A stretch of 34,417 bases of DNA, from NCBI RefSeq assembly GCF_000315055.1, contig NZ_BAER01000053.1, positions 1-34,417 of the forward strand, written 5' to 3'. How positions within the stretch are numbered: the stretch's first letter is position 1; every line of letters starts with the position of its first letter. The notes below the pieces were generated by a model. That model was not told the DNA's origin. It made no database searches and saw only the letters and a program-made list of their open reading frames with translations. This document shows positions 7,981 to 15,886 of this stretch, one piece after another. The position numbers were made by a program, and so were the translations under genes. This stretch comes from Paraglaciecola polaris LMG 21857 (lineage in GTDB: Bacteria; Pseudomonadota; Gammaproteobacteria; Enterobacterales; Alteromonadaceae).

Positions 7981-8796
7981 ATGAAATCGAAACGAAACAT
8001 TGTCTACATTTCTCATGGTGGGGGTCCCATGCCTTTGTTAGGAGACCCAGATCATAATGAAATGGTGGAGACGTTAAAAGAGATCGCCGCAGAAGTGGAT
8101 AAGCCCAGCGCGATATTGGTGATCAGTGCTCATTGGGAAGCGCGTTTACCTACTGTAACCTCAGGAATTAATCCTGGAATTATTTACGACTACGGAGGGT
8201 TTCCAAAAGAAGCGTATGAGATTCAATATCAGGCATCGGGTGAACCTTTATTGGCAAATAGTGTAGTGAAAGTACTGAAAGAAAACGGTATTGACGCGGT
8301 GCAAGACGAGCAACGGGGTTTTGATCATGGCTTGTTTGTGCCACTTAAAATCATGTATCCGGAAGCAGAAATTCCCTGTGTACAGTTATCATTGGTCCAC
8401 AGTCTTGATCCAGACCTGCATATTCAGATGGGCAAGGCTTTGCAGTCACTCAATTGGGATAACTTACTGGTCATTGGGTCCGGATTTTCGTTTCACAATA
8501 TGCGCGCATTTTTTACTCCAAATTCGCTGGAGGCTCGCACGAATAACCTCGCCTTTGACGTGTGGTTGGGTGAAACAGTTAGCGATGAGGCGCTGTCAGA
8601 ACAGGCAAGAGAGGAAAGACTAGCGCATTGGGAATCTGCACCAGCCGCGAGGTATTGTCATCCAAGGGAAGAGCATTTAATCCCTTTGCATGTATGTTAT
8701 GGCATGGCCACTAAGCCGAGTGACAAAGTATTCAAAGCAGAGATTATGAAAAGGCAATCGTCAATGTTTCTTTGGGAGCGCCAGCAAGAGCAGTAA
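7981..8796 (+). CDS. LigB-type extradiol dioxygenase (DODA/YgiD-like)
   Basis: 271-residue class III extradiol ring-cleavage dioxygenase. The expected metal ligands can be placed: His12 in SHGGGP, His51 in VISAHWEA, His172 in GSGFSFHN, with His116 (FDHGLFVPLK) as the probable acid/base. YgiD-type enzymes cleave DOPA or other catechols with an active-site metal; the substrate here is unknown. It is not homologous to the XylE-type catechol dioxygenase at 25330. Last gene of the DoxX/GST operon, and a second ring-cleavage enzyme in this window. Confidence 0.9.
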   Translation: MKSKRNIVYISHGGGPMPLLGDPDHNEMVETLKEIAAEVDKPSAILVISAHWEARLPTVTSGINPGIIYDYGGFPKEAYEIQYQASGEPLLANSVVKVLKENGIDAVQDEQRGFDHGLFVPLKIMYPEAEIPCVQLSLVHSLDPDLHIQMGKALQSLNWDNLLVIGSGFSFHNMRAFFTPNSLEARTNNLAFDVWLGETVSDEALSEQAREERLAHWESAPAARYCHPREEHLIPLHVCYGMATKPSDKVFKAEIMKRQSSMFLWERQQEQ

Positions 8797-8965
8797 ATAG
8801 AAAATGAACGATGGTGCAATTGAGATTGCCTACCTGATCCTGAACTTGAACGGTCACCACTTTGAAGTGGATGGGAGTTTGGAATGATTAGAAACTGTCA
8901 TTCTTGAACATGCCATGGTAGGGTTTTCCTCGGAGCCTGGCGAGGCAGTAAAGGAGATAAGTTAG
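8797..8965. other. Degenerate gene-free stretch
   Basis: No recognisable coding sequence. A small perfect dyad (CCACTTTGAAGTGG, near 8860) is present. The stretch leads into the broken recombinase gene and ends at an in-frame stop (8963-8965) for that frame. Confidence 0.4.
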
Positions 8966-9283
8966 TCGCCGATTGGCTTCATATCGACATTTTTCTTTAA
9001 TGATATCAATGCAGATATCGTCATATTATTTTTGCAACACTTAGAAGATGAGCGCAATAATAAAGTGCAAACGCGCAATGCGCGTTTAACCTCGATACGC
9101 TCATTTTGACGATTTTGCTATTGCCGATAAACCCGATTTATTGGCTGATATGCAGCCTGTCTTGGCAATTCCTGAGAAACGACAAGATCGTTTTACCTTT
9201 GATTACCTGACAAATGATGAAATTAACGTTTTACTCAACGTCCCCTACCGCACTTGTTGGTATGGGCGTAGAGACTATAGTTA
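8966..9283 (+). pseudogene. Tyrosine recombinase (integrase) N-terminal remnant
   Basis: Translation from about 8999 gives LFLQHLEDERNNKVQTRNAR then LTSIRS, the SAM-like N-terminal core-binding domain of a XerD/phage-type site-specific integrase. An in-frame TGA at 9107 and a frameshift follow. The next frame continues FAIADKPDLLADMQPVLAIP and FDYLTNDEINVLL up to YGRRDY, the start of the catalytic domain. The Arg, His and Tyr catalytic boxes are all missing. Homology ends where the 117-bp repeat begins (9280). The gene is dead, but it shows that the 5-kb segment once carried or adjoined mobile DNA. Confidence 0.75.
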
Positions 9284-9396
9284 GGTGAAGTTCTTCAATC
9301 TTTTTCTGCACGTCAAATAAACCTAAGCTCTATTATATCGCGACCCACACGGAAATCGTTCGGGAAATACCATTTCTTTATTGAACTAGAGGGTAG
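9280..9396 (+). repeat. 117-bp direct repeat, right copy
   Basis: Partner of 4146-4262, in the same orientation and 5134 bp away, with a single mismatch. It starts exactly at the end of the integrase remnant and forms the first part of a dehydratase gene fragment. Confidence 0.95.
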
Positions 9397-9490
9397 CAAA
9401 TCGGATGTTAGTGTCGCAGAGGCTTTAAAGGAAATAAGCCAAACGAATAAGGTAAAAGTGCTTGGCTCTTACAAGTCAGTAAAAATTTAA
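9280..9490 (+). pseudogene. ACT-domain fragment of a second prephenate dehydratase
   Basis: Codes in frame for LGEVLQSFSARQINLSSIIS up to a TAA at 9488-9490, covering the last 69 or so residues of a prephenate dehydratase. The first 39 residues equal those of the intact gene at 3529. The remainder (SKSDVSVAEALKEIS, NKVKVLGSYK) is homologous but clearly diverged from it, so this is not a plain recent copy throughout. There is no start codon or catalytic domain. It lies tail to tail with the monooxygenase-membrane gene, the same arrangement as at 3529-4596. Confidence 0.85.
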
Positions 9491-9517
9491 GAGCTGCCAT
9501 TAAAATTACACTGAGGA

Positions 9518-10090
9518 CTAATTGTCGCCTTTATGTTTTGGCTTCGGATATAACCAAAAGGAAAACGTTTTTGTCATAAAAGGCATCAACACATAAGTCA
9601 TCAGAACAATAACAAGCGCAGTTACCAAAAAGGTTCTCAAAATCAGGGGGAATTCTGCTAACCAAGTACCCAATAACCAAAAGATAAAGGTAACGGCTGG
9701 GTATAATGCTAACCAACTAATAAGTGTCATTTTATAGCGAGGAGGCGGAGTTAGTGGATTTGCCGACGGTAGCGTAAACCATGTGATCAAGCCAGACACT
9801 TGTTCTCTTTCACTTGTCGAAATTAATAAACCTTCAATTTTTTCTAATACATCACTTCGTTGAGACGAGGCCTCCCACACTTTCAAACTGTCTATGTCTT
9901 TGAACTTGAACATCACTCGGTATTCAGGATCATTGCTAGAAGATGGTTTAAATAAAGTCGTGCCCATATACCCTGCAAACTGACTAGCACGTTCAGTCAT
10001 TTCTGAGCTAAGCGATTCAAACTCCTCTACTTTATCAGGCTTAACGCGGCGTGAAACAATCACCGTAATAGGTTCATTTTTTGCTGTCAC
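9518..10090 (-). CDS. Antibiotic biosynthesis monooxygenase domain fused to membrane tail
   Basis: 191 residues from a GTG at 10090, with GAGG nine bases upstream; a longer reading would begin inside the terminator at 10111-10140. The N-terminal 95 residues (ITVIVSRRVKPDKVEEFESL, then YMGTTLFKP and EYRVMFKF) are a dimeric alpha/beta-barrel ABM domain of the quinol-monooxygenase/YgiN type. The C-terminal 70 hold two hydrophobic helices (SWLALYPAVTFIFWLLGTWL and FLVTALVIVLMTYVLMPFM) ending FSFWLYP. The fold suits oxidation of a phenolic or quinol at the inner membrane, but no catalytic residue can be assigned. It lies downstream of the DUF1329 operon behind its terminator. A headless copy sits at 4384. 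Confidence 0.8.
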   Translation of the reverse strand: MTAKNEPITVIVSRRVKPDKVEEFESLSSEMTERASQFAGYMGTTLFKPSSSNDPEYRVMFKFKDIDSLKVWEASSQRSDVLEKIEGLLISTSEREQVSGLITWFTLPSANPLTPPPRYKMTLISWLALYPAVTFIFWLLGTWLAEFPLILRTFLVTALVIVLMTYVLMPFMTKTFSFWLYPKPKHKGDN

Positions 10091-10110
10091 TGGCTTTTGC
10101 CTCACAATAC

Positions 10111-10140
10111 AATAAAATAGGGGCTGCAAGTGCCAGCCCC
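10111..10140 (-). terminator. Rho-independent terminator of envelope operon
   Basis: On the - strand GGGGCTG and CAGCCCC form a GC-rich 7-bp stem with a 7-nt loop, followed by TATTTTATT. It lies 20 bp past the DUF1329 stop codon and closes the YCF48 / RND / DUF1302 / DUF1329 operon. Confidence 0.85.
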
Positions 10141-10159
10141 AAGGGGTTGAGAGAGTTAA

Positions 10160-11488
10160 CTAACTGCCCGTTGCACGCAAGTGCTGCACACTAAACATGC
10201 TAGGGGGTGTAAGTTCAGGGTCAACTTGCCCCTTAAATTGTCCCGTTGTGCAATGATTTGCTTGAACGTCAATCATACTAAATGCATCATCAATAGATAC
10301 ACCCGAGCCTTTATTTGCTGGCAAATGATGGTCCGGATCAGACTGTCCAATTGTAAAGGTTTTCCACATAGTACCTTTGCGATCGTATGAAATCGTTCTG
10401 GGTATTGTAAAAGTTTGAGCATCCATAAAATGCACACGTTTTGATAATGGATGCGAATCATTTACCGGACTCGCTTCTACTTCATACACTTTGCGTAATT
10501 GCCAGGTAATATTAGGGAAACATCCACCTTGACCACTAAAGGCGACAACTTGATAGCCGTCACTGTCGCTATGCGTTTCTGTATCTAGGGTCAACTCATT
10601 ATGATTAAAGAACGGCATCAGCATATAACGCGTTGCTTTATATTCCCAATTCATATCTGAAATACGGCCATTGTATCCTTCAAAATCTTCAATCATCAAG
10701 TCTGATCCTAAGAAAGCATCGGTAACCTGACCTGTCGCTAAACGTCTAACCCTGCGTTGAAAGCCAAGGTATAACCACGAGTTATCGCGTTTTAAGTCGT
10801 CGGCCGCTCGATGGATCAACAGCTGTGTATTGCGCACATCGTCGGGTGCCAAAACCTGCACGTAAATAGAACGAAACAAATCTGACGGGTTAGGCGTGAT
10901 TTCAGGCGTGGGCTGCTGATTTACCCGACCTTTAAAGTTGAGAAAGTGAAAGTTGAACTTAATAGTTCGTTCCACTTTTGCCGAATCCATATCCCGATAT
11001 TTCCAATAAAACGGGTATATTGCAGCGCTATCGCCCCAGTTATAACCATATTTATAGTTCCAAGCGAGCTTTTCACCTGCACGTGGATCATCATTGCTCG
11101 GTTCGGCGGGGAAAGGTCTACCCGCTTCCCAACCACTTATCTCGCCTACTTTTTCGCCAAGAGTAACTTTGCTATAACCTTTGGTACTAGCGTCTATATA
11201 GCTTTGGTGTAAGGCCAATGAAGTCGTATCGCCAACGACTATCGACGTGAAACCCTTTTCAATAAATACGTAAAACGCTGGGTCAATGACATCTTTAAAC
11301 TGAGCCACATTAGACTTATCAATGACCATCCCCTTTGCTAGACCTTCAAATGAAGGTGTGCTTTGGGCGTATGGGAAGAATGACTGTTGAATAACTTCAT
11401 CTGCTGCCAATGCTGATGTTGTCATCAAAGCGCTTGTTACGAAAGTAGCGGCAATACTAAGCTTAATGCCTGAAATTAGTTTTTTCAT
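10160..11488 (-). CDS. DUF1329 periplasmic protein
   Basis: 442 residues with a clear signal peptide (MKKLISGIKLSIAATFVTSA then LMTTSALAA, cut near residue 29) and a GAGGA ribosome site. The mature protein looks like DUF1329, a beta-rich outer-membrane-associated family sometimes compared with LolB-like folds; features include the AGRPFPAEPSNDDPRAGEKL segment and the C-terminal QANHCTTGQF. There is no lipobox. DUF1329 genes almost always accompany a DUF1302 gene, and here they are 16 bp apart. The molecular role is unproven; carrying hydrophobic compounds between the membranes together with the RND and DUF1302 proteins is a reasonable inference. Confidence 0.85.
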   Translation of the reverse strand: MKKLISGIKLSIAATFVTSALMTTSALAADEVIQQSFFPYAQSTPSFEGLAKGMVIDKSNVAQFKDVIDPAFYVFIEKGFTSIVVGDTTSLALHQSYIDASTKGYSKVTLGEKVGEISGWEAGRPFPAEPSNDDPRAGEKLAWNYKYGYNWGDSAAIYPFYWKYRDMDSAKVERTIKFNFHFLNFKGRVNQQPTPEITPNPSDLFRSIYVQVLAPDDVRNTQLLIHRAADDLKRDNSWLYLGFQRRVRRLATGQVTDAFLGSDLMIEDFEGYNGRISDMNWEYKATRYMLMPFFNHNELTLDTETHSDSDGYQVVAFSGQGGCFPNITWQLRKVYEVEASPVNDSHPLSKRVHFMDAQTFTIPRTISYDRKGTMWKTFTIGQSDPDHHLPANKGSGVSIDDAFSMIDVQANHCTTGQFKGQVDPELTPPSMFSVQHLRATGS

Positions 11489-11503
11489 GTTTTTAATCCT
11501 CTG

Positions 11504-13387
11504 TTAAAAGCTGTAGCGAAGGGTAAATTGAAGTTCGTCTTCTTTTTGAGCCATGCCAATTGGGCCCGATTGAAAACGTCCTAAAGGTTCAAAACCTTGC
11601 AGGCCTAAAGTAGACCCTGGTGTATGTTCAGGAAACGCTGCAGTAAATGGTGACCAAGGGTTACATGTTCGGCAGTCGTCAAACTTACGCGCGCCGGTTC
11701 CAAGTTTAAAGTTAACACCACCGGTGAATTTAAAGTTGTCATTAACAATCCATTCAACCGACAATGATACAGCAGTAGCACTTGCTCTAACGTCATGTGC
11801 AGCAAGAATTTGGGGACTCAATCTATTGTTCATCCACCATCCTTTAATAAGCAAGGTAGCTGTCCAGTTTTCTTCCCAATCAGGTATACCAGCAGTCCCT
11901 AATAAGCGTTCTTCGCGTTCGTGATCTAATATGTGCTGACCAAATATTTGGCCCGAGAAAAGAAACGCAGTTTTATCATTTAAGAAAGGAATGAAGATGC
12001 TTTTATCTGCACCAAGTACATAGCGCACAACATCAGACTCAGAGTACAGATCTTCTCTCAAGGTGTTTCCAAACTCTTCACCAGAGGTATGAGAAGCTTC
12101 GACTCTAAACACGGTATCGATACCTTGAGAGTAATAATCCATTGAACCACCAAGCATGGTTAAACGAGGAAAATTAATATCAAAAGCAATTAGCGCTGGC
12201 CATAGCCCTACCTCACCCGTGAATGCGTTTTGAGCTTGTATGTTCGCTCTTATTGAAGGCATTTGTGAACGATAACTCAAGGCGTTTAAAGAAAAGCCTA
12301 AATCTCCCAAAACCCCTTCAAACTTAAGACCTACTTGAGTATTTGATAAACTCCAGCTTGGCAAGTTGGCCTGGCGTATGCCAATTTGTCCTGGACCAAA
12401 GTCGGTTGCCGCTACGCCGCCAGCAAAGTTAGCAACGGTTCCACCGTTATCCCATAAGGAGTTCATGCCTCTGAAGAAGCAGCCTGCATCTATGATTACA
12501 TTAGGTTGACCACATTGACCTAAATCATTCGGGCGATAGCGGTCGAAGTTCCAAATTAGTTGTAAGTTTACGTCATCGAAAGTCTCGGTTGCTCCCATCC
12601 GGAAATCCGTTTTTAAAATCCACATGGGGATGCGAATATCTTCTAACTCGTCGTAAATATTGTTACGTGAATAATCAACCGGGTTTATAACGTCAAGTAC
12701 TCTGAATAAGTCAGTTCGTCCCCAAATGACTTGCTGCTTACCTAGTCGGGTACTAATGATACTTCCATTATCCAGGTTATAATCAAAATCAAAATAAAGT
12801 TCACGAATAAAATCTAAACGGTCGTTTAACTCTTGTGAACGGAGTTCTTGCATGTCTTTGTCGAGATAGCCGTTAATACAGCCGCGAGAATCTGTATCAC
12901 AAGGACGTACCGGAACTCCCATAGCAACGCCGCCATCGGTAGCATGAAGATTCTCACCGAGTACGATCATCCCTTCGTTAGGATTATTTGCAGTATCGAA
13001 AGTAAATGGAAAGGCTAAACCTTCACCAAAGAGCACTGTAGCGCCCGGACCCGCTGCAACGTTCTCAATAGAAATTGCTCTGCCTGCTTTCTCACCAAAG
13101 TCTTCATCATTGAGATCATATACACCATCGTAGGTTAAACGGAACGTCCCACTTAATGAAACATTGCTGAATGAACCTGAAGACTTAAAGCTTTTTGCAG
13201 CTTCTATTTGCAGTGTGTTACGAAATTTAGATAAACCAACATCTTTACGAAAAAATGTTGCGTTTTCGATATATGTATTTACTCGAACGTCCTCTGCAAA
13301 GCTACTCTGCTGAAAAACAGGTAACAGGGCAAATCCCAGTGCAACTTTGAGCATCGTACACTTTATGTTTTGTGTGTTTTTAGGCAT
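11504..13387 (-). CDS. DUF1302 outer-membrane beta-barrel protein
   Basis: 627 residues with a GAGGA site six bases before the ATG. A signal peptide (cut near FAEDV, about residue 32) precedes a long series of amphipathic strands and the sequence ends in Phe (LQFTLRYSF), the usual outer-membrane insertion signal. The GKQQVIWGRTDLFRVLDVIN segment around residue 220 is the hallmark of DUF1302. Likely an outer-membrane channel or receptor for hydrophobic molecules; specificity unknown. A 92-bp gap with a weak hairpin (13420-13436) separates it from the RND gene upstream. Confidence 0.88.
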   Translation of the reverse strand: MPKNTQNIKCTMLKVALGFALLPVFQQSSFAEDVRVNTYIENATFFRKDVGLSKFRNTLQIEAAKSFKSSGSFSNVSLSGTFRLTYDGVYDLNDEDFGEKAGRAISIENVAAGPGATVLFGEGLAFPFTFDTANNPNEGMIVLGENLHATDGGVAMGVPVRPCDTDSRGCINGYLDKDMQELRSQELNDRLDFIRELYFDFDYNLDNGSIISTRLGKQQVIWGRTDLFRVLDVINPVDYSRNNIYDELEDIRIPMWILKTDFRMGATETFDDVNLQLIWNFDRYRPNDLGQCGQPNVIIDAGCFFRGMNSLWDNGGTVANFAGGVAATDFGPGQIGIRQANLPSWSLSNTQVGLKFEGVLGDLGFSLNALSYRSQMPSIRANIQAQNAFTGEVGLWPALIAFDINFPRLTMLGGSMDYYSQGIDTVFRVEASHTSGEEFGNTLREDLYSESDVVRYVLGADKSIFIPFLNDKTAFLFSGQIFGQHILDHEREERLLGTAGIPDWEENWTATLLIKGWWMNNRLSPQILAAHDVRASATAVSLSVEWIVNDNFKFTGGVNFKLGTGARKFDDCRTCNPWSPFTAAFPEHTPGSTLGLQGFEPLGRFQSGPIGMAQKEDELQFTLRYSF

Positions 13388-13479
13388 TTTAGGTCCTCTT
13401 ATATGTGCTAAAAGAAATCGCCAAACTTTAGTTGGCTTTGATTTCAGGTAGTTACTCCGCCATTTTATGTCGGGATTGA

Positions 13480-15885
13480 CTAAACAGTGGATTTTTCGTC
13501 AGGCGCATTGGCATGCAGCACACCGTCTTCATCGCTATACACATTGACAATAAATTTAGGTTTAAAAACCAGTACCCAAGACGGCACCAAAAGCATCGCA
13601 GCGAATCCATTGATCACAATCATGACGCAAAGCAAAAGAGCTGCGTCAGACTGGAATCTCAGTTCTGACAGGATGACCCACATAACGATACCCGCGATCA
13701 ATGTGACCGCCGTGAAGCTGATGGCCATGCCAGTGGTAGCTATCGATTGGCGAACTGCGTCAATTAAATTGCCTGACTTCGCCATAAACTCACGGATCCG
13801 GTCCATCATATAAATGGAGTAGTCGATACCAACACCAATGCCAACTGCAACCACTGGCACAGTATTAATGTCAATACTCATGCCGTAGAGTCCCATGTAG
13901 GCATAGGTTAAAATTGATGCAAATAACATAGTCGAAAGCATCATTAAACCTGCGTGCAAAGAGGTATAAAACAGCATGACAAAAGCAAAAATAAACAAAA
14001 AGACAAGTGGCAACACGATGATATTGGTTTCAAAGGCAGATTCATTCATGGCTGCAGCCACGCCCATGGTGCCCCCAGCCAGACGAATTTCTAATCCTTC
14101 AACGTCATTACCATGTTCTTCAATCCATGTTTTTGCCATATGAATAGCACGGCGAATGGTTTCACCCTGTCTGTCTTTATAATAAAAAACTAAGTTGGCA
14201 ATGCGGTCATCTGTATCATTGAATTCATTTAATGCGCCCGGAATTGGACTAGACGCCATATAGGTGAACATCAAACCACCAACATATGAAGCATCGTGAG
14301 GGATCTGATACCAGCGAGGGTCATTATTATGCATTAATCGATTAACTTGCTGGACAAGATCAGTCAACCCTTTGCTTCCACCCACTTCAGGATCGGTTAG
14401 CATATGTGTCTGTAGTGAAATGAGGGACTTCAACACTTCGGGTCGTTTTAGGCCGCCATTAGTATCCGTTTCTGCTATGATGTATAGCTCTTCAGAGCCA
14501 GGAAATCGTTCATTTACCGTTCGGGATGAAATATTGTAATCGTGGTCGGGGTAGAGTATTGGAGAGCCCGGTTCGGAATCACCAATTTGTACTTGCGAAG
14601 CGGCGAATAATCCCACGATAGTAAAAATAAACGCGCCTATTAACAATCTTGGGGCCGCCTTAGGGCGAGCAACAATGCGAGAGCAACTGGAACCGATATA
14701 GCGCAAAAATGTTTCTTTTATTTCTGGATCTTTAGGTGTGGGTAATACTGTAAGTAACAAGGGCACACCCACCAATACAGTTAATACTACCGTCATCGCC
14801 CATATCGATGCATAGAAGCCAAGCTGAGTATTTAGCGGTATTGATCCTACCGCAATCAATAATAAGCCAACTGCATCCGAAACAACGCCCAAAGTGCCAG
14901 GCCGAAACAAACTATCGAAGGTGGCTTTTGCAGCATCACTACCTTTTGGGTGAAATTTTAATTCAGCATAATATCTTTCAACTAGTTGCACGCCATGGCT
15001 CATGGCCCGAGCCGCAATTAAAAAGGGGATGACCAAACCTAGGGGGTCAAGGTTATACCCCAGCAAACTGATAATACCCAAGCCCCATATTGTTGAAATA
15101 AGTACCCCGCCAAGAGGTACTAACACGCCGTAAGCTTTACGAAAATGGAATACCAACAGTGCTAACATTATTAATACTGTGAAAATAAAGATTTGTAGAA
15201 TTTGTTCCATATAGGTATAAGCCCAGCCCACTAGAACTGGCTGCCCAGTAGCGTAAATAGTCACGCCGGCTTGGCTTTCTTCGCCTATAATTTTTTGTAG
15301 TTGCGTGAAGGTTTTTTCGTAGTCTAGTTGTCCCTCTATTAGCTGTGCTTTGACCAGTGCCATTTTGAAGTCAGGTGCAACTAATGGGCCATAGACTTGA
15401 GGGTTAGCGGCGACGTTTTCGCGCATTAACGCTAACTCAGCATCATTATATTTGCCGTAAGTTGAATCAAAGTAAGGTTGAGAGTTAATACTGCCAACCT
15501 CGGTTAACCATATATGTCTTGAGTTTCGATGGGTTAAGCTGGCAACAAGGTTGTGGTTAACACCGGGTAAGTTGTCTACTGCCATGGTGACACGATCTAA
15601 AATTGCTAAGTTTTCATTTGAAAATATATCGTCGTCAGTAAACTCAACGCCAACGACCAACACATTAGCACCACCAAAACTGTCTTTAATACTATTGTGA
15701 AGTTTTATATAAGGGTGTTCTTGAGGTAACAGATTTGCAAAATCAGTGTAAATTTTTAGGGCGGGAATACGACTTAAAAAGAATAACGTCAATAAGAGTA
15801 TTGCACCTAGAACAAACAATGGACGCTTGAATATACTAGTTTCTAGTGCGTGTAAAAAGTGAGTAAACCGATGCTTAGTTGTCAT
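13480..15885 (-). CDS. RND/MMPL-family membrane transporter
   Basis: 801 residues from ATG 15885 (MTTKHRF), four bases after the upstream stop; an in-frame reading starting 16 codons earlier would overlap that gene. The architecture is RND: one N-terminal helix (residues 20-42), a periplasmic domain, a first helix bundle around 235-400, a second periplasmic domain, and a second bundle around 625-790 with GVGIDYSIYMMDRIRE, a conserved MMPL/SSD-like motif. Single-gene RND proteins of this type (HpnN/MmpL-like) move hydrophobic molecules across or out of the inner membrane using the proton gradient. Cognate DUF1302, DUF1329 and YCF48 genes surround it. Cargo unknown. Confidence 0.87.
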   Translation of the reverse strand: MTTKHRFTHFLHALETSIFKRPLFVLGAILLLTLFFLSRIPALKIYTDFANLLPQEHPYIKLHNSIKDSFGGANVLVVGVEFTDDDIFSNENLAILDRVTMAVDNLPGVNHNLVASLTHRNSRHIWLTEVGSINSQPYFDSTYGKYNDAELALMRENVAANPQVYGPLVAPDFKMALVKAQLIEGQLDYEKTFTQLQKIIGEESQAGVTIYATGQPVLVGWAYTYMEQILQIFIFTVLIMLALLVFHFRKAYGVLVPLGGVLISTIWGLGIISLLGYNLDPLGLVIPFLIAARAMSHGVQLVERYYAELKFHPKGSDAAKATFDSLFRPGTLGVVSDAVGLLLIAVGSIPLNTQLGFYASIWAMTVVLTVLVGVPLLLTVLPTPKDPEIKETFLRYIGSSCSRIVARPKAAPRLLIGAFIFTIVGLFAASQVQIGDSEPGSPILYPDHDYNISSRTVNERFPGSEELYIIAETDTNGGLKRPEVLKSLISLQTHMLTDPEVGGSKGLTDLVQQVNRLMHNNDPRWYQIPHDASYVGGLMFTYMASSPIPGALNEFNDTDDRIANLVFYYKDRQGETIRRAIHMAKTWIEEHGNDVEGLEIRLAGGTMGVAAAMNESAFETNIIVLPLVFLFIFAFVMLFYTSLHAGLMMLSTMLFASILTYAYMGLYGMSIDINTVPVVAVGIGVGIDYSIYMMDRIREFMAKSGNLIDAVRQSIATTGMAISFTAVTLIAGIVMWVILSELRFQSDAALLLCVMIVINGFAAMLLVPSWVLVFKPKFIVNVYSDEDGVLHANAPDEKSTV

Positions 15886-15886
15886 T

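Noticed and set aside
10091-10129. TTG start giving a longer ABM-membrane protein
   Set aside because: It would begin inside the terminator stem; GTG 10090 has a well-spaced GAGG.
13420-13436. Terminator between the RND and DUF1302 genes
   Set aside because: Only a 5-bp stem with a weak T-stretch; the genes almost certainly share a transcript.
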